A stretch of DNA of 64,000 bases, from contig JADKFD010000098.1 of NCBI GenBank assembly GCA_016717705.1, positions 1 to 64,000 of the forward strand, in the 5' to 3' direction. The position numbers and the translations under genes were made by a program. The notes below the pieces were generated by a model. It saw only the letters and a list, made by a program, of their open reading frames with translations. It was not told the origin of the DNA and searched no databases. This document shows positions 25,997-35,010 of the stretch, in pieces; position 1 is the stretch's first letter, and every line of letters begins with the position of its first letter. This DNA comes from Rhodanobacteraceae bacterium. Its GTDB lineage: Bacteria; Pseudomonadota; Gammaproteobacteria; Xanthomonadales; SZUA-5.

Positions 25997-26632
25997 TCAT
26001 TGATCCTGGTTTTCCTTGGCACTATCCACGACGCGCCAAAGATACAGGCTGGCCAGGCTGCGATACGGGCGCCAGGCTTCGCCCAGTTCGGCCAGTTGCG
26101 CGTGTCCCGGCAGATCGTCCAGTCCATGCACGAGTCGCGCACCGGCGCGCACGCCGTAGTCGCTCAGCGGAAGGATGTCGATCCGTCCGAGCCGGAACAT
26201 CAGCAGCATCTGCACGGTCCACGGACCGATCCCGCGCACGATGGTGAGCCGTTCGATGGCTTCGTCGTCCGCCATCTGCTGCAGCGCCGCCGCGGATGGC
26301 AGCCGCCGCGCCAGTGCGTGATCGGCGAGGTCCTTGAGCGCCCTCGCCTTGGCTCCGGAAACACCGGCGGCACGCAACTGCTCATCATCGACCTGCTTCA
26401 GGGCCCTGGCGGTGATGCTGCCGCCAACTGCCTGCTGCATGCGGCCGAAGATGGTCTGCGCCGCCTTGCCATTCAGTTGCTGGTAGATGATCGAACGCGC
26501 CAGCGCCTGTACCAGCGAAAAGCGCTCAGCTCGCGGCACGGGAATATCGCCGATGCGGTCCATCCAGACCGCCAGACGGGCGTCGCTCTGGCGCAGATGC
26601 GCGCGTGCGGTGGCGTCGATATCTGAGCTCAT
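25997..26632 (-). CDS. DNA-3-methyladenine glycosylase II (AlkA-like)
   Basis: A 211-aa helix-hairpin-helix glycosylase that excises alkylated bases. The HhH-GPD core is visible: SIIYQQLNGKAAQTIFGRM, then LTIVRGIGPWTVQMLLMF (the hairpin) and the catalytic Asp in ILPLSDYGVRAG. It lacks the extra N-terminal domain of E. coli AlkA and matches the compact bacterial type. Cytoplasmic base-excision repair enzyme. Likely first gene of a two-gene transcript with the downstream hypothetical gene. Confidence 0.9.
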   Translation of the reverse strand: MSSDIDATARAHLRQSDARLAVWMDRIGDIPVPRAERFSLVQALARSIIYQQLNGKAAQTIFGRMQQAVGGSITARALKQVDDEQLRAAGVSGAKARALKDLADHALARRLPSAAALQQMADDEAIERLTIVRGIGPWTVQMLLMFRLGRIDILPLSDYGVRAGARLVHGLDDLPGHAQLAELGEAWRPYRSLASLYLWRVVDSAKENQDQ

Positions 26633-26720
26633 GGGAATTCCGAAGGACCAGGCTGAGTGAGTCTAACGTGGGTGGCGGATGACGCGGGAGCCACCGAGGC
26701 CCACGAAACCCACAAACGAA

Positions 26721-26742
26721 GAAGGCGCCCGCAGGCGCCTTC
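26721..26742 (-). terminator. Intrinsic terminator of the rpsP-rimM-trmD-rplS operon
   Basis: On the minus strand GAAGGCGCC-TGCG-GGCGCCTTC forms a 9-bp GC-rich stem followed by TTCGTTT. It begins about 20 nt after the rplS stop, a normal position for a factor-independent terminator. Confidence 0.8.
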
Positions 26743-26762
26743 CTCACCACCAACGGCAGCGC

Positions 26763-27125
26763 TCAGCGCTTGGTGTTGGCCGACAGATCCTCGCGGATGC
26801 GGGCTGCCTTGCCTTCCAGCTCGCGCAGGTAGTACAGCTTGGCTGCACGCACCTTGCCACGACGCTTGATCTGCACCGACTCGATGGCCGGGCTGTAGGT
26901 CTGGAACACGCGCTCGACGCCTTCGCCGTGCGAAATCTTGCGCACGGTGAACGAGGAGTTCAGACCACGGCTCTTGATGGCGATGACCACGCCCTCATAA
27001 GCCTGCACGCGCTCACGCGCACCTTCCTTGACTTTCACATTGACCACGACGGTATCGCCAGGCGTGAACGCCGGGATTTCGCGGTTCATCTGCTCAGCTT
27101 CCAGCTGCTGAATGATTTTGCTCAT
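26763..27125 (-). CDS. rplS: Ribosomal protein L19
   Basis: A 120-aa L19 at the 30S-50S interface: PAFTPGDTVVVNVKVKEGAR, ERVQAYEGVVIAIKSRGLNS and SFTVRKISHGEGVERVF, then KLYYLREL near the end. Length is normal. The start overlaps the trmD stop (ATGA), and a terminator follows, so this is the last gene of the classical four-gene operon. Confidence 0.98.
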   Translation of the reverse strand: MSKIIQQLEAEQMNREIPAFTPGDTVVVNVKVKEGARERVQAYEGVVIAIKSRGLNSSFTVRKISHGEGVERVFQTYSPAIESVQIKRRGKVRAAKLYYLRELEGKAARIREDLSANTKR

Positions 27126-27913
27126 GGCACGTCCCTCGGGGTAACAACAGACTTAGCCGACAATTCTACACCGAAATTCGCTTCGTGGTCATCAATAAAC
27201 TCGCGAAGCAAACGCCGATCGGCACTGTTCAGAATCACCTTTCCGAGCAGATCGGGACGCCTGAGCCAGGTCGCGCCAAGCGACTTCTGGCGCCGCCAGC
27301 GGGCAATCGCCGCGTGGTTACCGGACAGTAGCACCGCTGGAACGGCACCTTCATCAGCCAGTTCCGGCCGCGTGTAATGCGGACAGTCGAGCACACCGTC
27401 CATGAAACTGTCTTCGATCGCCGAAGCGTCGGTGTGCAATACACCAGGCAACAATCGGGTCAGCGCATCCATGATGGCCAGCGCCGGCACTTCACCGCCG
27501 GAAACCACGAAATCGCCGATCGAGATTTCTTCGTCGACATAGGTGTCGACAAAACGCTGATCGATGCCTTCATAGCGACCGCAGACGAATACCAGACCCG
27601 GCAATTGCGCCCACTCACGGGCACGATTCTGGTCGAAGCGCCGACCCTGGGGACTGAGCAGGACCACCGGCGCCGCGCCGGCCTGCGCGCGCGCTGCCAG
27701 CAATGCCCGTCGCAGCGGCTCGATCATGAACACCATGCCTGGGCCACCGCCGTACGGCCGATCATCGACCGTGCGGTAGTTGTCCTCGGTGTAGTCGCGC
27801 GGATTCCAGCAGTTGAGCGCGATGCGACCCTTGTCGAGGGCACGCCCGACTACGCCAGCGGTCATGGCCTGGCGCACCAGATCGGGGAACAGCGTGAGGA
27901 CGTCAAAGCGCAT
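27122..27913 (-). CDS. trmD: TrmD, tRNA (guanine-37-N1)-methyltransferase
   Basis: TrmD methylates G37 of tRNAs to prevent +1 frameshifting. It starts at ATG 27913 with MRFDVLTLFPDLVRQAM; the frame is open upstream but that DNA is made of repeats. The SAM-binding trefoil knot is seen in YGGGPGMVFMIEP, LVFVCGRYEGIDQRF and ISIGDFVVSGGE (catalytic Asp nearby). A C-terminal helical domain follows. The 263-aa length is normal. It is separated from rimM by 117 bp that hold two palindromic repeats, unusual inside this operon. Confidence 0.97.
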   Translation of the reverse strand: MRFDVLTLFPDLVRQAMTAGVVGRALDKGRIALNCWNPRDYTEDNYRTVDDRPYGGGPGMVFMIEPLRRALLAARAQAGAAPVVLLSPQGRRFDQNRAREWAQLPGLVFVCGRYEGIDQRFVDTYVDEEISIGDFVVSGGEVPALAIMDALTRLLPGVLHTDASAIEDSFMDGVLDCPHYTRPELADEGAVPAVLLSGNHAAIARWRRQKSLGATWLRRPDLLGKVILNSADRRLLREFIDDHEANFGVELSAKSVVTPRDVP

Positions 27914-27934
27914 TTTGGGGTCCCATGCAGCCTC

Positions 27935-28012
27935 GTAGGTCATGTTGGCCCAAAGGGCCTGCATGACAATGGCATGCGTCACGCAGGCCGCTGTGCGGCC
28001 AACGTGACCTGC
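27935..28012. repeat. Two palindromic repeats between rimM and trmD
   Basis: Two adjacent copies of the GTCACGTAGGCCGC family in opposite orientation: GTAGGTCATGTTGGCC-CAAA-GGGCCTGCATGAC (27935-27967) and GTCACGCAGGCCGC-TGT-GCGGCCAACGTGACC (27978-28012). They fill most of the gap inside the ribosomal operon, ending about 22 bp before the trmD start on the transcribed side. Confidence 0.75.
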
Positions 28013-28030
28013 TTCATGCCCACCATCTGC

Positions 28031-28564
28031 TCAGAAATCCGGATCCCAATCCACGCGGATCAGATCACCGGCGATATCGACCGACAACACGTGGTGATCC
28101 ATCACGAACGGGACCAGACGCTCGCGCTTGCCGTCACGGATCACCAGCACCGGATGGGCGCCGCTGTCGAACAGATGATCGACGCGGCCGAAGTCGACGT
28201 TGTCCTGATTGACCACGCGCAGGCCTTCGAGGTCAGTCCAGTAGTATTGACCTTCGCGCAACGGCGGCAGCAGATCGCGATCGATCGCAATCTCGGTGCC
28301 CTTCAGCGCATTGGCAACATCGCGGTCGGCCACGCCGTCGATTTCGACGATCAGACCCTTGGTGCTTTCCTGGCCGCGCAGCAGACGCACGCAGCGGGGC
28401 GCATCAGCGCCGCGCAACCACCAGTTGGAGTACTGCAGAAGTCGGCGCGGCGGATCGCAGAAGGAGGCGACCATGATTGCGCCTTGGACGCCGTGTGCAC
28501 CGAGCACACGGCCCATCGTCACCAGCCGCTTCGGTTGCGAAACGGCTGGATCAGCAAGCGACAC
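28031..28564 (-). CDS. rimM: RimM, 16S rRNA processing / 30S maturation factor
   Basis: A 177-aa RimM: RLVTMGRVLGAHGVQGAIMV (N-terminal beta-barrel) and QYYWTDLEGLRVVNQDNVDF with the YW motif of the PRC domain, ending in MDHHVLSVDIAGDLIRVDWD. It binds S19 and helps 30S head assembly. The start is GTG 28564, 7 bp after rpsP. Normal length. Confidence 0.96.
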   Translation of the reverse strand: MSLADPAVSQPKRLVTMGRVLGAHGVQGAIMVASFCDPPRRLLQYSNWWLRGADAPRCVRLLRGQESTKGLIVEIDGVADRDVANALKGTEIAIDRDLLPPLREGQYYWTDLEGLRVVNQDNVDFGRVDHLFDSGAHPVLVIRDGKRERLVPFVMDHHVLSVDIAGDLIRVDWDPDF

Positions 28565-28571
28565 GACAGCC

Positions 28572-28832
28572 TCAGGCTGCAGCCGGCTGCTGCTTCTGGG
28601 CGATCTTGATCAGCTGGCGAACCTTTTCGGTCGGCTGCGCACCAACGCCAACCCAATGGCTCACGCGATCCAGATCAACCGTCAGCGGCACTTCCTTGCC
28701 CTGAGCGATCGGGTTGTAATAACCGACGCGTTCGATGCTGCGACCATCACGAGCAGCGCGCTCGTCGGCAACCACGATGTAGTAGAAGGGCCGCTTCTTG
28801 GCACCACCACGGGCAAGGCGAATCTTGACCAT
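28572..28832 (-). CDS. rpsP: Ribosomal protein S16
   Basis: An 86-aa S16: MVKIRLARGGAKKRPFYYIV, VADERAARDGRSIERVGYYN and a normal C-terminus (QPTEKVRQLIKIAQK). First gene of the rpsP-rimM-trmD-rplS operon. The promoter should lie within the roughly 100 bp upstream, but I could not fix -10 and -35 boxes. Confidence 0.98.
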   Translation of the reverse strand: MVKIRLARGGAKKRPFYYIVVADERAARDGRSIERVGYYNPIAQGKEVPLTVDLDRVSHWVGVGAQPTEKVRQLIKIAQKQQPAAA

Positions 28833-28917
28833 TCTTTGATTCCTTTCAAAACTTCTATGGAACGAGCGTAGCCCGCAAGTTTAATTGATTCGCGGCGCTA
28901 CGCCAAGAGCGGGAGAC

Positions 28918-29114
28918 GGTTGTCGGTTGTCGGTTGTTGGTTTTCGGTTAAGGCAGGCGTCGTCACCTGCTCTCTGCCCCGATAACGATGCGACGGCGTA
29001 GTCGCGAGGTGCGCAAGCGCGCTCCTACAACGGCAGCAACCCACGCAGGACTTGTGCGCGCTTTCGCAACACCAACCCACTCACCAACACCGCTCAACCG
29101 ACAACCAACACCGC
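28918..29114. repeat. 7-bp tandem repeat array with inverted partner, rpsP-parC gap
   Basis: At 28918-28950 the unit GGTTGTC repeats at 7-bp steps: GGTTGTC, GGTTGTC, GGTTGTT, GGTTTTC, GGTTA. At 29095-29112 the complementary word is repeated (CAACCGA, CAACCAA, CACC). The middle holds a half copy of REP family A (29001-29030). The whole 328-bp gap between divergent rpsP and parC has no gene. Confidence 0.65.
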
Positions 29115-29160
29115 TTCATTGTAGAGTCCGCGACCTCCCGCACTGCCGCAAAGATCCGCG

Positions 29161-31401
29161 ATGAGCACTGGCGAACTGTTGCCCTTCGAGCAGATTCCGC
29201 TGAAGGAATACGCCGAGAAGGCCTACCTCGACTATTCGATGTATGTCGTGCTGGACCGCGCTCTGCCGTTCATCGGCGACGGGCTCAAGCCGGTGCAGCG
29301 ACGCATCATCTATGCGATGAGCGAGCTCGGGCTGAACGCGGCGTCCAAGCACAAGAAGTCGGCGCGCACCGTCGGCGATGTGATCGGCAAGTTCCATCCG
29401 CACGGCGATTCGGCCTGCTACGAGGCGCTGGTGCTGATGGCGCAGCCGTTCAGCTTCCGCTATCCGCTGATCGATGGCCAGGGCAACTTCGGCTCGCCGG
29501 ACGATCCGAAGAGTTTCGCGGCGATGCGCTACACCGAGTCCAAGCTGACGCCTTTCGCGCGCCTGCTGCTGGAGGAACTCGGCCAGGGAACCGTGGAATG
29601 GGAGCCGAACTTCGACGGCACGCTGGAAGAACCCTCGTGGTTGCCGGCGCGCGTGCCGCATGTGCTGCTGAACGGCACCACCGGCATTGCCGTGGGCATG
29701 GCCACCGACATTCCGCCGCACAACCTGCGCGAGGTGCTCAGCGCCTGCATCCGCCTGCTCGACGATCCGGATGCCACCACAGCCGATCTGTGTGAGCACG
29801 TACGCGGACCGGATTTCCCGACCAGCGCCGAGATCATCACACCGCGAGCCGACCTGATCCGCATGTACGAGACCGGCAACGGCTCGGTGCGGGCACGCGC
29901 GGTGTACACCCGCGAAAACGGCAACATCATCCTGACCGCGCTGCCGCACCAGGTGTCGCCGACCAAGATCATCGAGCAGATCGCCGAGCAGATGCGCGCG
30001 AAGAAGCTGCCGATGATCGAGGACCTGCGCGACGAGGGCGATCACGCGCAACCGATCCGCATCGTGCTGATTCCGCGCAGCAATCGGGTCGACGTGGACG
30101 AGGTGATGGGGCATCTGTTCGCCACCACCGACCTGGAAAAGAGCTTCCGCATCAACGTCAACCTGATCGGCCTGGACGCGCGGCCGCAGGTCAAGCCGCT
30201 GAAGATGCTGCTCAGCGAGTGGCTGGTGTTCCGCACCGACACGGTGCGCCGCCGCCTGCAATACCGCCTGCAGAAGGTCGAGCGCCGGCTGCATTTGTTG
30301 GACGGCTTGCTGACCGCTTTCCTCAACCTCGACGAGGTGATCCGCATCGTCCGCAGCGAGGATGAGCCAAAGCCGGTGCTGATGGCGCGCTTCGCGCTCA
30401 GCGAGGAACAGGCCGAGTACATCCTCGAAACCAAGTTGCGCCAGCTGGCGCGCCTGGAAGAGATGAAGATCCGCGGCGAGCAGGCCGAACTGGCCATCGA
30501 GCGCACCGAACTGGAATCGATCCTCGCCTCGAAGTCGAAACTCAAGTCCTTGATCAAGAAGGAACTGGAAGCCGACGCCAGGCAGTTCGGCGACGATCGC
30601 CGCTCGCCGCTGATCGAGCGCGGCCAGGCCAAGGCGCTGTCGGAGGCCGATCTGGCGCCATCCGAGCCGATCACCGTGATCGTTTCCGACAAGGGCTGGG
30701 TGCGCGCGGCCAAGGGGCATGACATCGATGCCACCGCGCTCAGTTATCGCGAGGGCGACCGTTATCTCGCCAGCACTCGTGGTCGCAGCAATCTGCAGGC
30801 GGCCTTTCTCGATTCCAGTGGCCGCGCCTACTCCACGCCGGCGCACACGCTGCCGTCGGCGCGCGGTCAGGGCGAACCGTTGACGGGACGCTTCGACCCG
30901 CCATCCGGCGCCCGTTTCCTGGCCGTCGTGAGTACCGACAGCGAAGCACGACTGTTGCTGGCGACCAGCGCCGGCTACGGCTTCCTGACGCGCTTCGAGA
31001 GCCTGTGCTCGCGCAATCGCAGCGGCAAGCAGCTGCTGACCGTGCCCGATGAGGCTGAGGTGCTGGCGCCGACCTCGGTCACGGGCAGCGTCGACGTGGC
31101 CCTGGTCGCTGCGGTGTCCAGCGATGGCCACCTGCTGGTGTTTCCGTTGAGCGAGCTGCCGGAGCTCGACAAGGGCAAGGGCAACAAGATCCTCAACCTG
31201 CCGGCGAGCAAGCACGCCGCAGCGGCCAAGCTCATCGCCCTGGCCGCCTTCCAGCCCACTCAGGAGTTGGTCGTCGTCGCCGGTGGCAGACTCACGCGCT
31301 TGAAAGGGCACGACCTGGACGCCTATCGCGGCACCCGCGCCCAGCGCGGCGCCCTGCTGCCGCGCGGACTGCAGCGGGTCGATCGGCTGGAGGTGGTGTG
31401 A
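29161..31401 (+). CDS. parC: ParC, topoisomerase IV subunit A
   Basis: A 746-aa type IIA topoisomerase subunit that decatenates replicated chromosomes. It has YLDYSMYVVLDRALPFIGDG, LKPVQRRIIYAM, the catalytic Tyr124 (AMRYTESKL), and a C-terminal beta-pinwheel (about residues 500-746, e.g. YLASTRGRSNLQ). The quinolone-resistance positions are wild-type: Ser84 and Glu88 in HPHGDSACYEA (Ser80 and Glu84 in E. coli numbering). The length and the degenerate C-terminal blades favour ParC over GyrA. ATG 29161. No parE in the window. Confidence 0.95.
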   Translation: MSTGELLPFEQIPLKEYAEKAYLDYSMYVVLDRALPFIGDGLKPVQRRIIYAMSELGLNAASKHKKSARTVGDVIGKFHPHGDSACYEALVLMAQPFSFRYPLIDGQGNFGSPDDPKSFAAMRYTESKLTPFARLLLEELGQGTVEWEPNFDGTLEEPSWLPARVPHVLLNGTTGIAVGMATDIPPHNLREVLSACIRLLDDPDATTADLCEHVRGPDFPTSAEIITPRADLIRMYETGNGSVRARAVYTRENGNIILTALPHQVSPTKIIEQIAEQMRAKKLPMIEDLRDEGDHAQPIRIVLIPRSNRVDVDEVMGHLFATTDLEKSFRINVNLIGLDARPQVKPLKMLLSEWLVFRTDTVRRRLQYRLQKVERRLHLLDGLLTAFLNLDEVIRIVRSEDEPKPVLMARFALSEEQAEYILETKLRQLARLEEMKIRGEQAELAIERTELESILASKSKLKSLIKKELEADARQFGDDRRSPLIERGQAKALSEADLAPSEPITVIVSDKGWVRAAKGHDIDATALSYREGDRYLASTRGRSNLQAAFLDSSGRAYSTPAHTLPSARGQGEPLTGRFDPPSGARFLAVVSTDSEARLLLATSAGYGFLTRFESLCSRNRSGKQLLTVPDEAEVLAPTSVTGSVDVALVAAVSSDGHLLVFPLSELPELDKGKGNKILNLPASKHAAAAKLIALAAFQPTQELVVVAGGRLTRLKGHDLDAYRGTRAQRGALLPRGLQRVDRLEVV

Positions 31402-31502
31402 CGGGGCACGGGGCACGGGAAGCGGGGCACGGGAAGGCGCTCGGCAGCCGGTGGCGGCGTGCCCTGTCCCGCGCCCGTGCCCCGTGTCTCGTGCCCCGCT
31501 TC
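31402..31502. repeat. 7-bp tandem repeat array with inverted partner, after parC
   Basis: Directly after the parC stop, units GGGGCAC and GGGAAGC repeat at 7-bp steps (31403-31436). An inverted counterpart of GTGCCCC, GTGTCTC and GTGCCCC units occupies 31459-31502. The two halves can pair into a long imperfect hairpin that might also serve as parC terminator. Confidence 0.65.
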
Positions 31503-31528
31503 AGCTTCCCCCTGCTATCGTGCGCCGG

Positions 31529-32203
31529 ATGAATCCATCGACCATACCATCGACTTCACTTGCCGACCGCTTCCGCGGCTTCTATCCCGTGGTGGTCGAT
31601 GTCGAGACCGGCGGTTTCGACTGCGAGGGCGATGCCCTGCTCGAAATCGCTGCAGTGCTGCTGGACATGACGCCCGACGGGCGCCTGGTGCGCAAGCAGA
31701 CCGTATCCGCGCACGTGGTGCCCTTTCCGGGCTCGAACATCGACCCGCGTGCGCTGGAAATCACCGGCATCGACCCAACCCATCCTTTGCGTGCGGCGCG
31801 TGACGAACGCGAAGCGCTGGATCACATCTTCGATCCGGTGCGCAAGGCGATGAAAACGCTCGAATGCACGCGTGCGATCCTGGTCGGCCACAACGCCTCC
31901 TTCGACCTGAGCTTCGTCAATGCGGCGATCCGCCGCACCGGCCACAAGCGTTCGCCGTTCCACCCGTTCAGCACCTTCGACACCGTCTCGCTGGCGGGTC
32001 TGGCCTATGGGCAGACGGTGCTGGCCAAGGCCCTGAACGTGGCCGGCCTGGGTTGGGACAGCAAATCGGCGCATTCGGCGGTGTACGATGCGGAACAGAC
32101 CGCCGATCTGTTCTGCGCGATCGTCAATCGCTGGCGCGAGTTGCATCTGACGCAGGCCGAAGCCGATGGCGCCGTCGAATCGATCTTTGCCGCTGCAAGT
32201 TGA
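31529..32203 (+). CDS. rnt: Ribonuclease T
   Basis: A 224-aa DEDDh exoribonuclease that trims tRNA and other stable RNA 3' ends. Exo I is VVVDVETGGFD (Asp, Glu), Exo II is LVGHNASFDLSFVNAAIRR, and Exo III is WDSKSAHSAVYDAEQTADLF with the catalytic His and Asp. GFNCEGDALLEIA-type sequence after Exo I is as in RNase T. ATG 31529 follows the repeat array. The gene is followed by an FmdB zinc-ribbon gene only 6 bp away. Confidence 0.95.
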   Translation: MNPSTIPSTSLADRFRGFYPVVVDVETGGFDCEGDALLEIAAVLLDMTPDGRLVRKQTVSAHVVPFPGSNIDPRALEITGIDPTHPLRAARDEREALDHIFDPVRKAMKTLECTRAILVGHNASFDLSFVNAAIRRTGHKRSPFHPFSTFDTVSLAGLAYGQTVLAKALNVAGLGWDSKSAHSAVYDAEQTADLFCAIVNRWRELHLTQAEADGAVESIFAAAS

Positions 32204-32209
32204 CCCGCG

Positions 32210-32500
32210 ATGCCGATCTACGAATACACCGCCGCCGACTCGACTCAAAGTTGCGCTCACTGTGCGACCCGCTTCGAGATCTTCGCGCGCATCAGTGATC
32301 CCGAGCTGAGCGCCTGCCCCGAGTGCGGCGCGCCGATCAAGCGACTGATCTCGGTCGCCTCGGTGATCGCCGGTCAAGCCCACCTGCAAAAGGAAGCGCA
32401 TTTCTCCAAGCGCGGGTTCACCCAGTACAAGAAAGCGGGCGGCGGCGTCTACGAGAAGACGGCCGGCGATGGTCCGCAGTTCATCAGCGGCGAGGAGTGA
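32210..32500 (+). CDS. FmdB-family zinc-ribbon protein
   Basis: A 96-aa small protein. It opens with MPIYEYTAADS and has two CxxC knuckles, SCAHC and ACPEC, followed by GAPIKRLIS, the FmdB/putative regulatory zinc-ribbon signature. The usual first knuckle lies in YEYxCxxCG; here it is shifted to SCAHCATRFE. The C-terminus (FSKRGFTQYKKAGGGVYEKT) is basic. Role unknown; FmdB-like proteins have been proposed as regulators. Likely co-transcribed with rnt. Confidence 0.85.
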   Translation: MPIYEYTAADSTQSCAHCATRFEIFARISDPELSACPECGAPIKRLISVASVIAGQAHLQKEAHFSKRGFTQYKKAGGGVYEKTAGDGPQFISGEE

Positions 32501-32522
32501 GGCTGCGGGCCTTGAACGCTTT

Positions 32523-32602
32523 TGTGGGAGCGGGTTTATCCCGCGATCTTTTGCTGGCTTGGCCTCAAGTGCAACAGCTCGCGGAATAAATCCGCTCCCA
32601 CA
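32523..32602. repeat. REP hairpin, family B, complete pair
   Basis: TGTGGGAGCGGGTTTATCCC then GCGAT at the left, and CTCGCGGAATAAATCCGCTC then CCACA at the right. The arms pair imperfectly around a spacer of about 30 bp. It lies between the FmdB gene and the oligopeptidase; the remaining 65 bp upstream of 32668 hold a third partial word (GCGCGGGCTTCACCCGCGAT). Confidence 0.7.
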
Positions 32603-32667
32603 GGACGGCGCGGGCTTCACCCGCGATGTTCTATCCTCCGCCGCCTCACGCCTGACGGACGGCTCCG

Positions 32668-34812
32668 ATGCGCCACACACTGCTGCTGGTTTCCCTGCTG
32701 ACTCTAGGCGCTTGCGCGACGCCGCCTCCGCCAGCCACCGACGCGGCGAGCATCCCGATGCCTACCCTCGCCTACCCCGCGGCGCGCACTGTCGATCATG
32801 TTGACGACTATCACGGCGTCAAGGTGGCCGATCCGTATCGCTGGCTGGAAGAACTCGACGCGCCCGACACACGCGCGTGGATCGACGCGCAGAACGCGCT
32901 GACGCAGAAGTACCTCGCCGCAGTCGCCCAGCGCCCGCAGATCCACGCGCGGATGACCGAACTGTGGAACTACGAGCGCTTCGGCCTGCCCAGCCGGGAG
33001 GGCAATCGCTATTTCCTGACGCGCAACGACGGCCTGCAGAACCAGGCGGTGCTGTACACCATGGACGCGCTCGACGGCGAGCCGCGCATGCTGCTCGATC
33101 CGAACACGCTGTCGACCGATGGCACCGTCGCGCTGTCCGGCACCGAAGTCTCGCCGGACGGCAAATACCTGGCCTACGGCGCCTCCTCCGGTGGATCGGA
33201 CTGGCAGGAATGGCGCGTGCGCGACATCGCCAGCGGCGAGGACACCAGCGATGTCGTGCAATGGGTCAAGTTCTCCGGCGCCGCCTGGGCCAAGGACTCC
33301 AGCGGCTTCTATTACGGCCGTTACGACGAGCCCAAGGGCGAGAACAAGCTCAAGGCAGTCAACGAGTTCCAGAAGATCTACTTCCACAAGATCGGGACGC
33401 CGCAGGCCAGTGACGTGTTGGTCTACGATCGTCCCGACCAGCCCAAGTGGGGCTTCCAGGCCGAGGTCAGCGAGGATGGTCATTACCTGATCGTCACCGT
33501 CACCGAGGGCACCGACGAGCGCAACCGCTTGTTCTATCGCGATCTGACGCTGCCCAAGGCACCGATGGTCGAGCTGATTCCGACGCTGGAAGCGAGCTAC
33601 CACTTCATCGGCAACGATGGCCCGGTGTTCTGGTTCCAGACCAATCTCGATGCCTCGCGCAACCGCATCATCGCCATCGACACACGCCAGCCGGCCAAGT
33701 CAAATTGGCGCACGCTGGTGCCCGAGTCCGACGCCACCCTGGTGCGTACCACGCTGGTCAACGACCAGTTCATCGCCCAGTACCTGCGCGATGCGAAGAG
33801 CGAAGTCAGCCGCTTTGGCGTCGATGGCCGCGCGCTCGGCAGCGTCACCTTGCCCGGCATCGGCGCAGTCGACGGTTTCAACGGCAAGCCTGACGACAGC
33901 GAGACCTTCTACAGCTACACCAGCTTCACGGTGCCGACCGACATCTATCGCCTGGACCTGGCCACGGGCGAGTCGACCCTGTTCCGCCGCCCCCAGGTGG
34001 CCTTCGACCCGGAACAATACGAGACCCGCCAGGTCTTCTACGCCAGCAAGGACGGCACGCGCGTGCCACTGTTCATCACCGCGAAAAAGGGTCTGACGCT
34101 GGATGGCCAGCAGCCGACGCTGCTCTATGGCTACGGCGGCTTCAACATCCCGGTGACCCCGGCGTACACGGTGCCGATGGCCACCTGGCTCGACCGCGGC
34201 GGTGTGTATGCGGTGGCGAATCTGCGCGGTGGCGGTGAATACGGCGAGACCTGGCACGAGGCCGGAACCAGGCTCAACAAGCAGAACGTGTTCGACGATT
34301 TCATCGCCGCGGCTGAATACCTGATTGAACAGGGCTACACCAATCCGGAGAAACTGGCGATCTATGGCCGCTCCAATGGTGGCCTTCTGGCAGGCGCCAC
34401 GGCGCTGCAACGCCCGGATCTGTTCCGCGCCGCGCTGCCGACGGTAGGTGTGCTCGACATGCTGCGCTTCAACCAGTTCACCATCGGCTGGGCCTGGGAA
34501 TCCGATTACGGCTCGCCGCAGAAGCCGGATGAGTTCGCTGCGCTGCGCGCCTATTCGCCGCTGCACAACATCAAGCCGGGCGTGCGCTATCCGGCCATCC
34601 TGGTACCCACCGGCGATCACGACGACCGCGTCTATCCGGCGCACAGTTTCAAGTTCACCGCCGCACTGCAGGCCAATGCAGCCGGCCCAGGTCCCTACCT
34701 GACGCGCATCGAAACCCGCGCCGGCCACGGCGCCGGCAAACCGACCAGCATGCAGATCGACGAGTGGACCGATATGCTGAGCTTTCTGGTGCGTGAGCTC
34801 GATATGCAATGA
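32668..34812 (+). CDS. Prolyl oligopeptidase (S9A family), lipoprotein
   Basis: A 714-aa serine peptidase with a lipoprotein signal (LLLVSLLTLGAC, mature Cys near residue 15), so it is probably membrane-anchored in the periplasm. The N-terminal beta-propeller begins after DPYRWLEELDAPDTRAWIDA, a prolyl-oligopeptidase hallmark. The C-terminal alpha/beta-hydrolase domain has Ser569 (IYGRSNGGLLAGA), an Asp in PTGDHDDRVYPAHSFK and the His in RAGHGAGKPT. NLRGGGEYGETWHEAG is also diagnostic. It cleaves short proline-containing peptides. Standing alone between repeats. Confidence 0.95.
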   Translation: MRHTLLLVSLLTLGACATPPPPATDAASIPMPTLAYPAARTVDHVDDYHGVKVADPYRWLEELDAPDTRAWIDAQNALTQKYLAAVAQRPQIHARMTELWNYERFGLPSREGNRYFLTRNDGLQNQAVLYTMDALDGEPRMLLDPNTLSTDGTVALSGTEVSPDGKYLAYGASSGGSDWQEWRVRDIASGEDTSDVVQWVKFSGAAWAKDSSGFYYGRYDEPKGENKLKAVNEFQKIYFHKIGTPQASDVLVYDRPDQPKWGFQAEVSEDGHYLIVTVTEGTDERNRLFYRDLTLPKAPMVELIPTLEASYHFIGNDGPVFWFQTNLDASRNRIIAIDTRQPAKSNWRTLVPESDATLVRTTLVNDQFIAQYLRDAKSEVSRFGVDGRALGSVTLPGIGAVDGFNGKPDDSETFYSYTSFTVPTDIYRLDLATGESTLFRRPQVAFDPEQYETRQVFYASKDGTRVPLFITAKKGLTLDGQQPTLLYGYGGFNIPVTPAYTVPMATWLDRGGVYAVANLRGGGEYGETWHEAGTRLNKQNVFDDFIAAAEYLIEQGYTNPEKLAIYGRSNGGLLAGATALQRPDLFRAALPTVGVLDMLRFNQFTIGWAWESDYGSPQKPDEFAALRAYSPLHNIKPGVRYPAILVPTGDHDDRVYPAHSFKFTAALQANAAGPGPYLTRIETRAGHGAGKPTSMQIDEWTDMLSFLVRELDMQ

Positions 34813-34907
34813 AGATTGGCGTCCCGCGCGGGGCTCGCGCCCGGAACCCATTTGGCACGCCCTTGATTGCAAGGGGCATGCCGCGCAGCGGGCACGTGAC
34901 ACGACAC

Positions 34908-34940
34908 GTCACGTGCGGCCCTTGGGCCAACGTGACCTAC
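34908..34940. repeat. Dispersed palindrome, GTCACGTAGGCCGC family
   Basis: GTCACGTGCGGCCC-TT-GGGCCAACGTGACCTAC, with an extra GGCACGTGACACGACAC word to the left. Between the oligopeptidase and the penicillin acylase gene. Confidence 0.65.
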
Positions 34941-35010
34941 TTCCGGACGCTTGCGGCGCTTGTTCGGACGCCCCGGACTGGCAAAGCCCGCGAGGTCAGA
35001 GAGAAGCACC

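Noticed and set aside
27914..27982. Earlier start for trmD at 27982
   Set aside because: The extra residues are encoded by a palindromic repeat; TrmD homologues begin at the MRFDVLTLFPDL segment (ATG 27913).
29116..31416. Long open frame antisense to parC
   Set aside because: It mirrors parC codons in GC-rich DNA, has an Ala/Arg/Gln/His-rich composition and no domain pattern.
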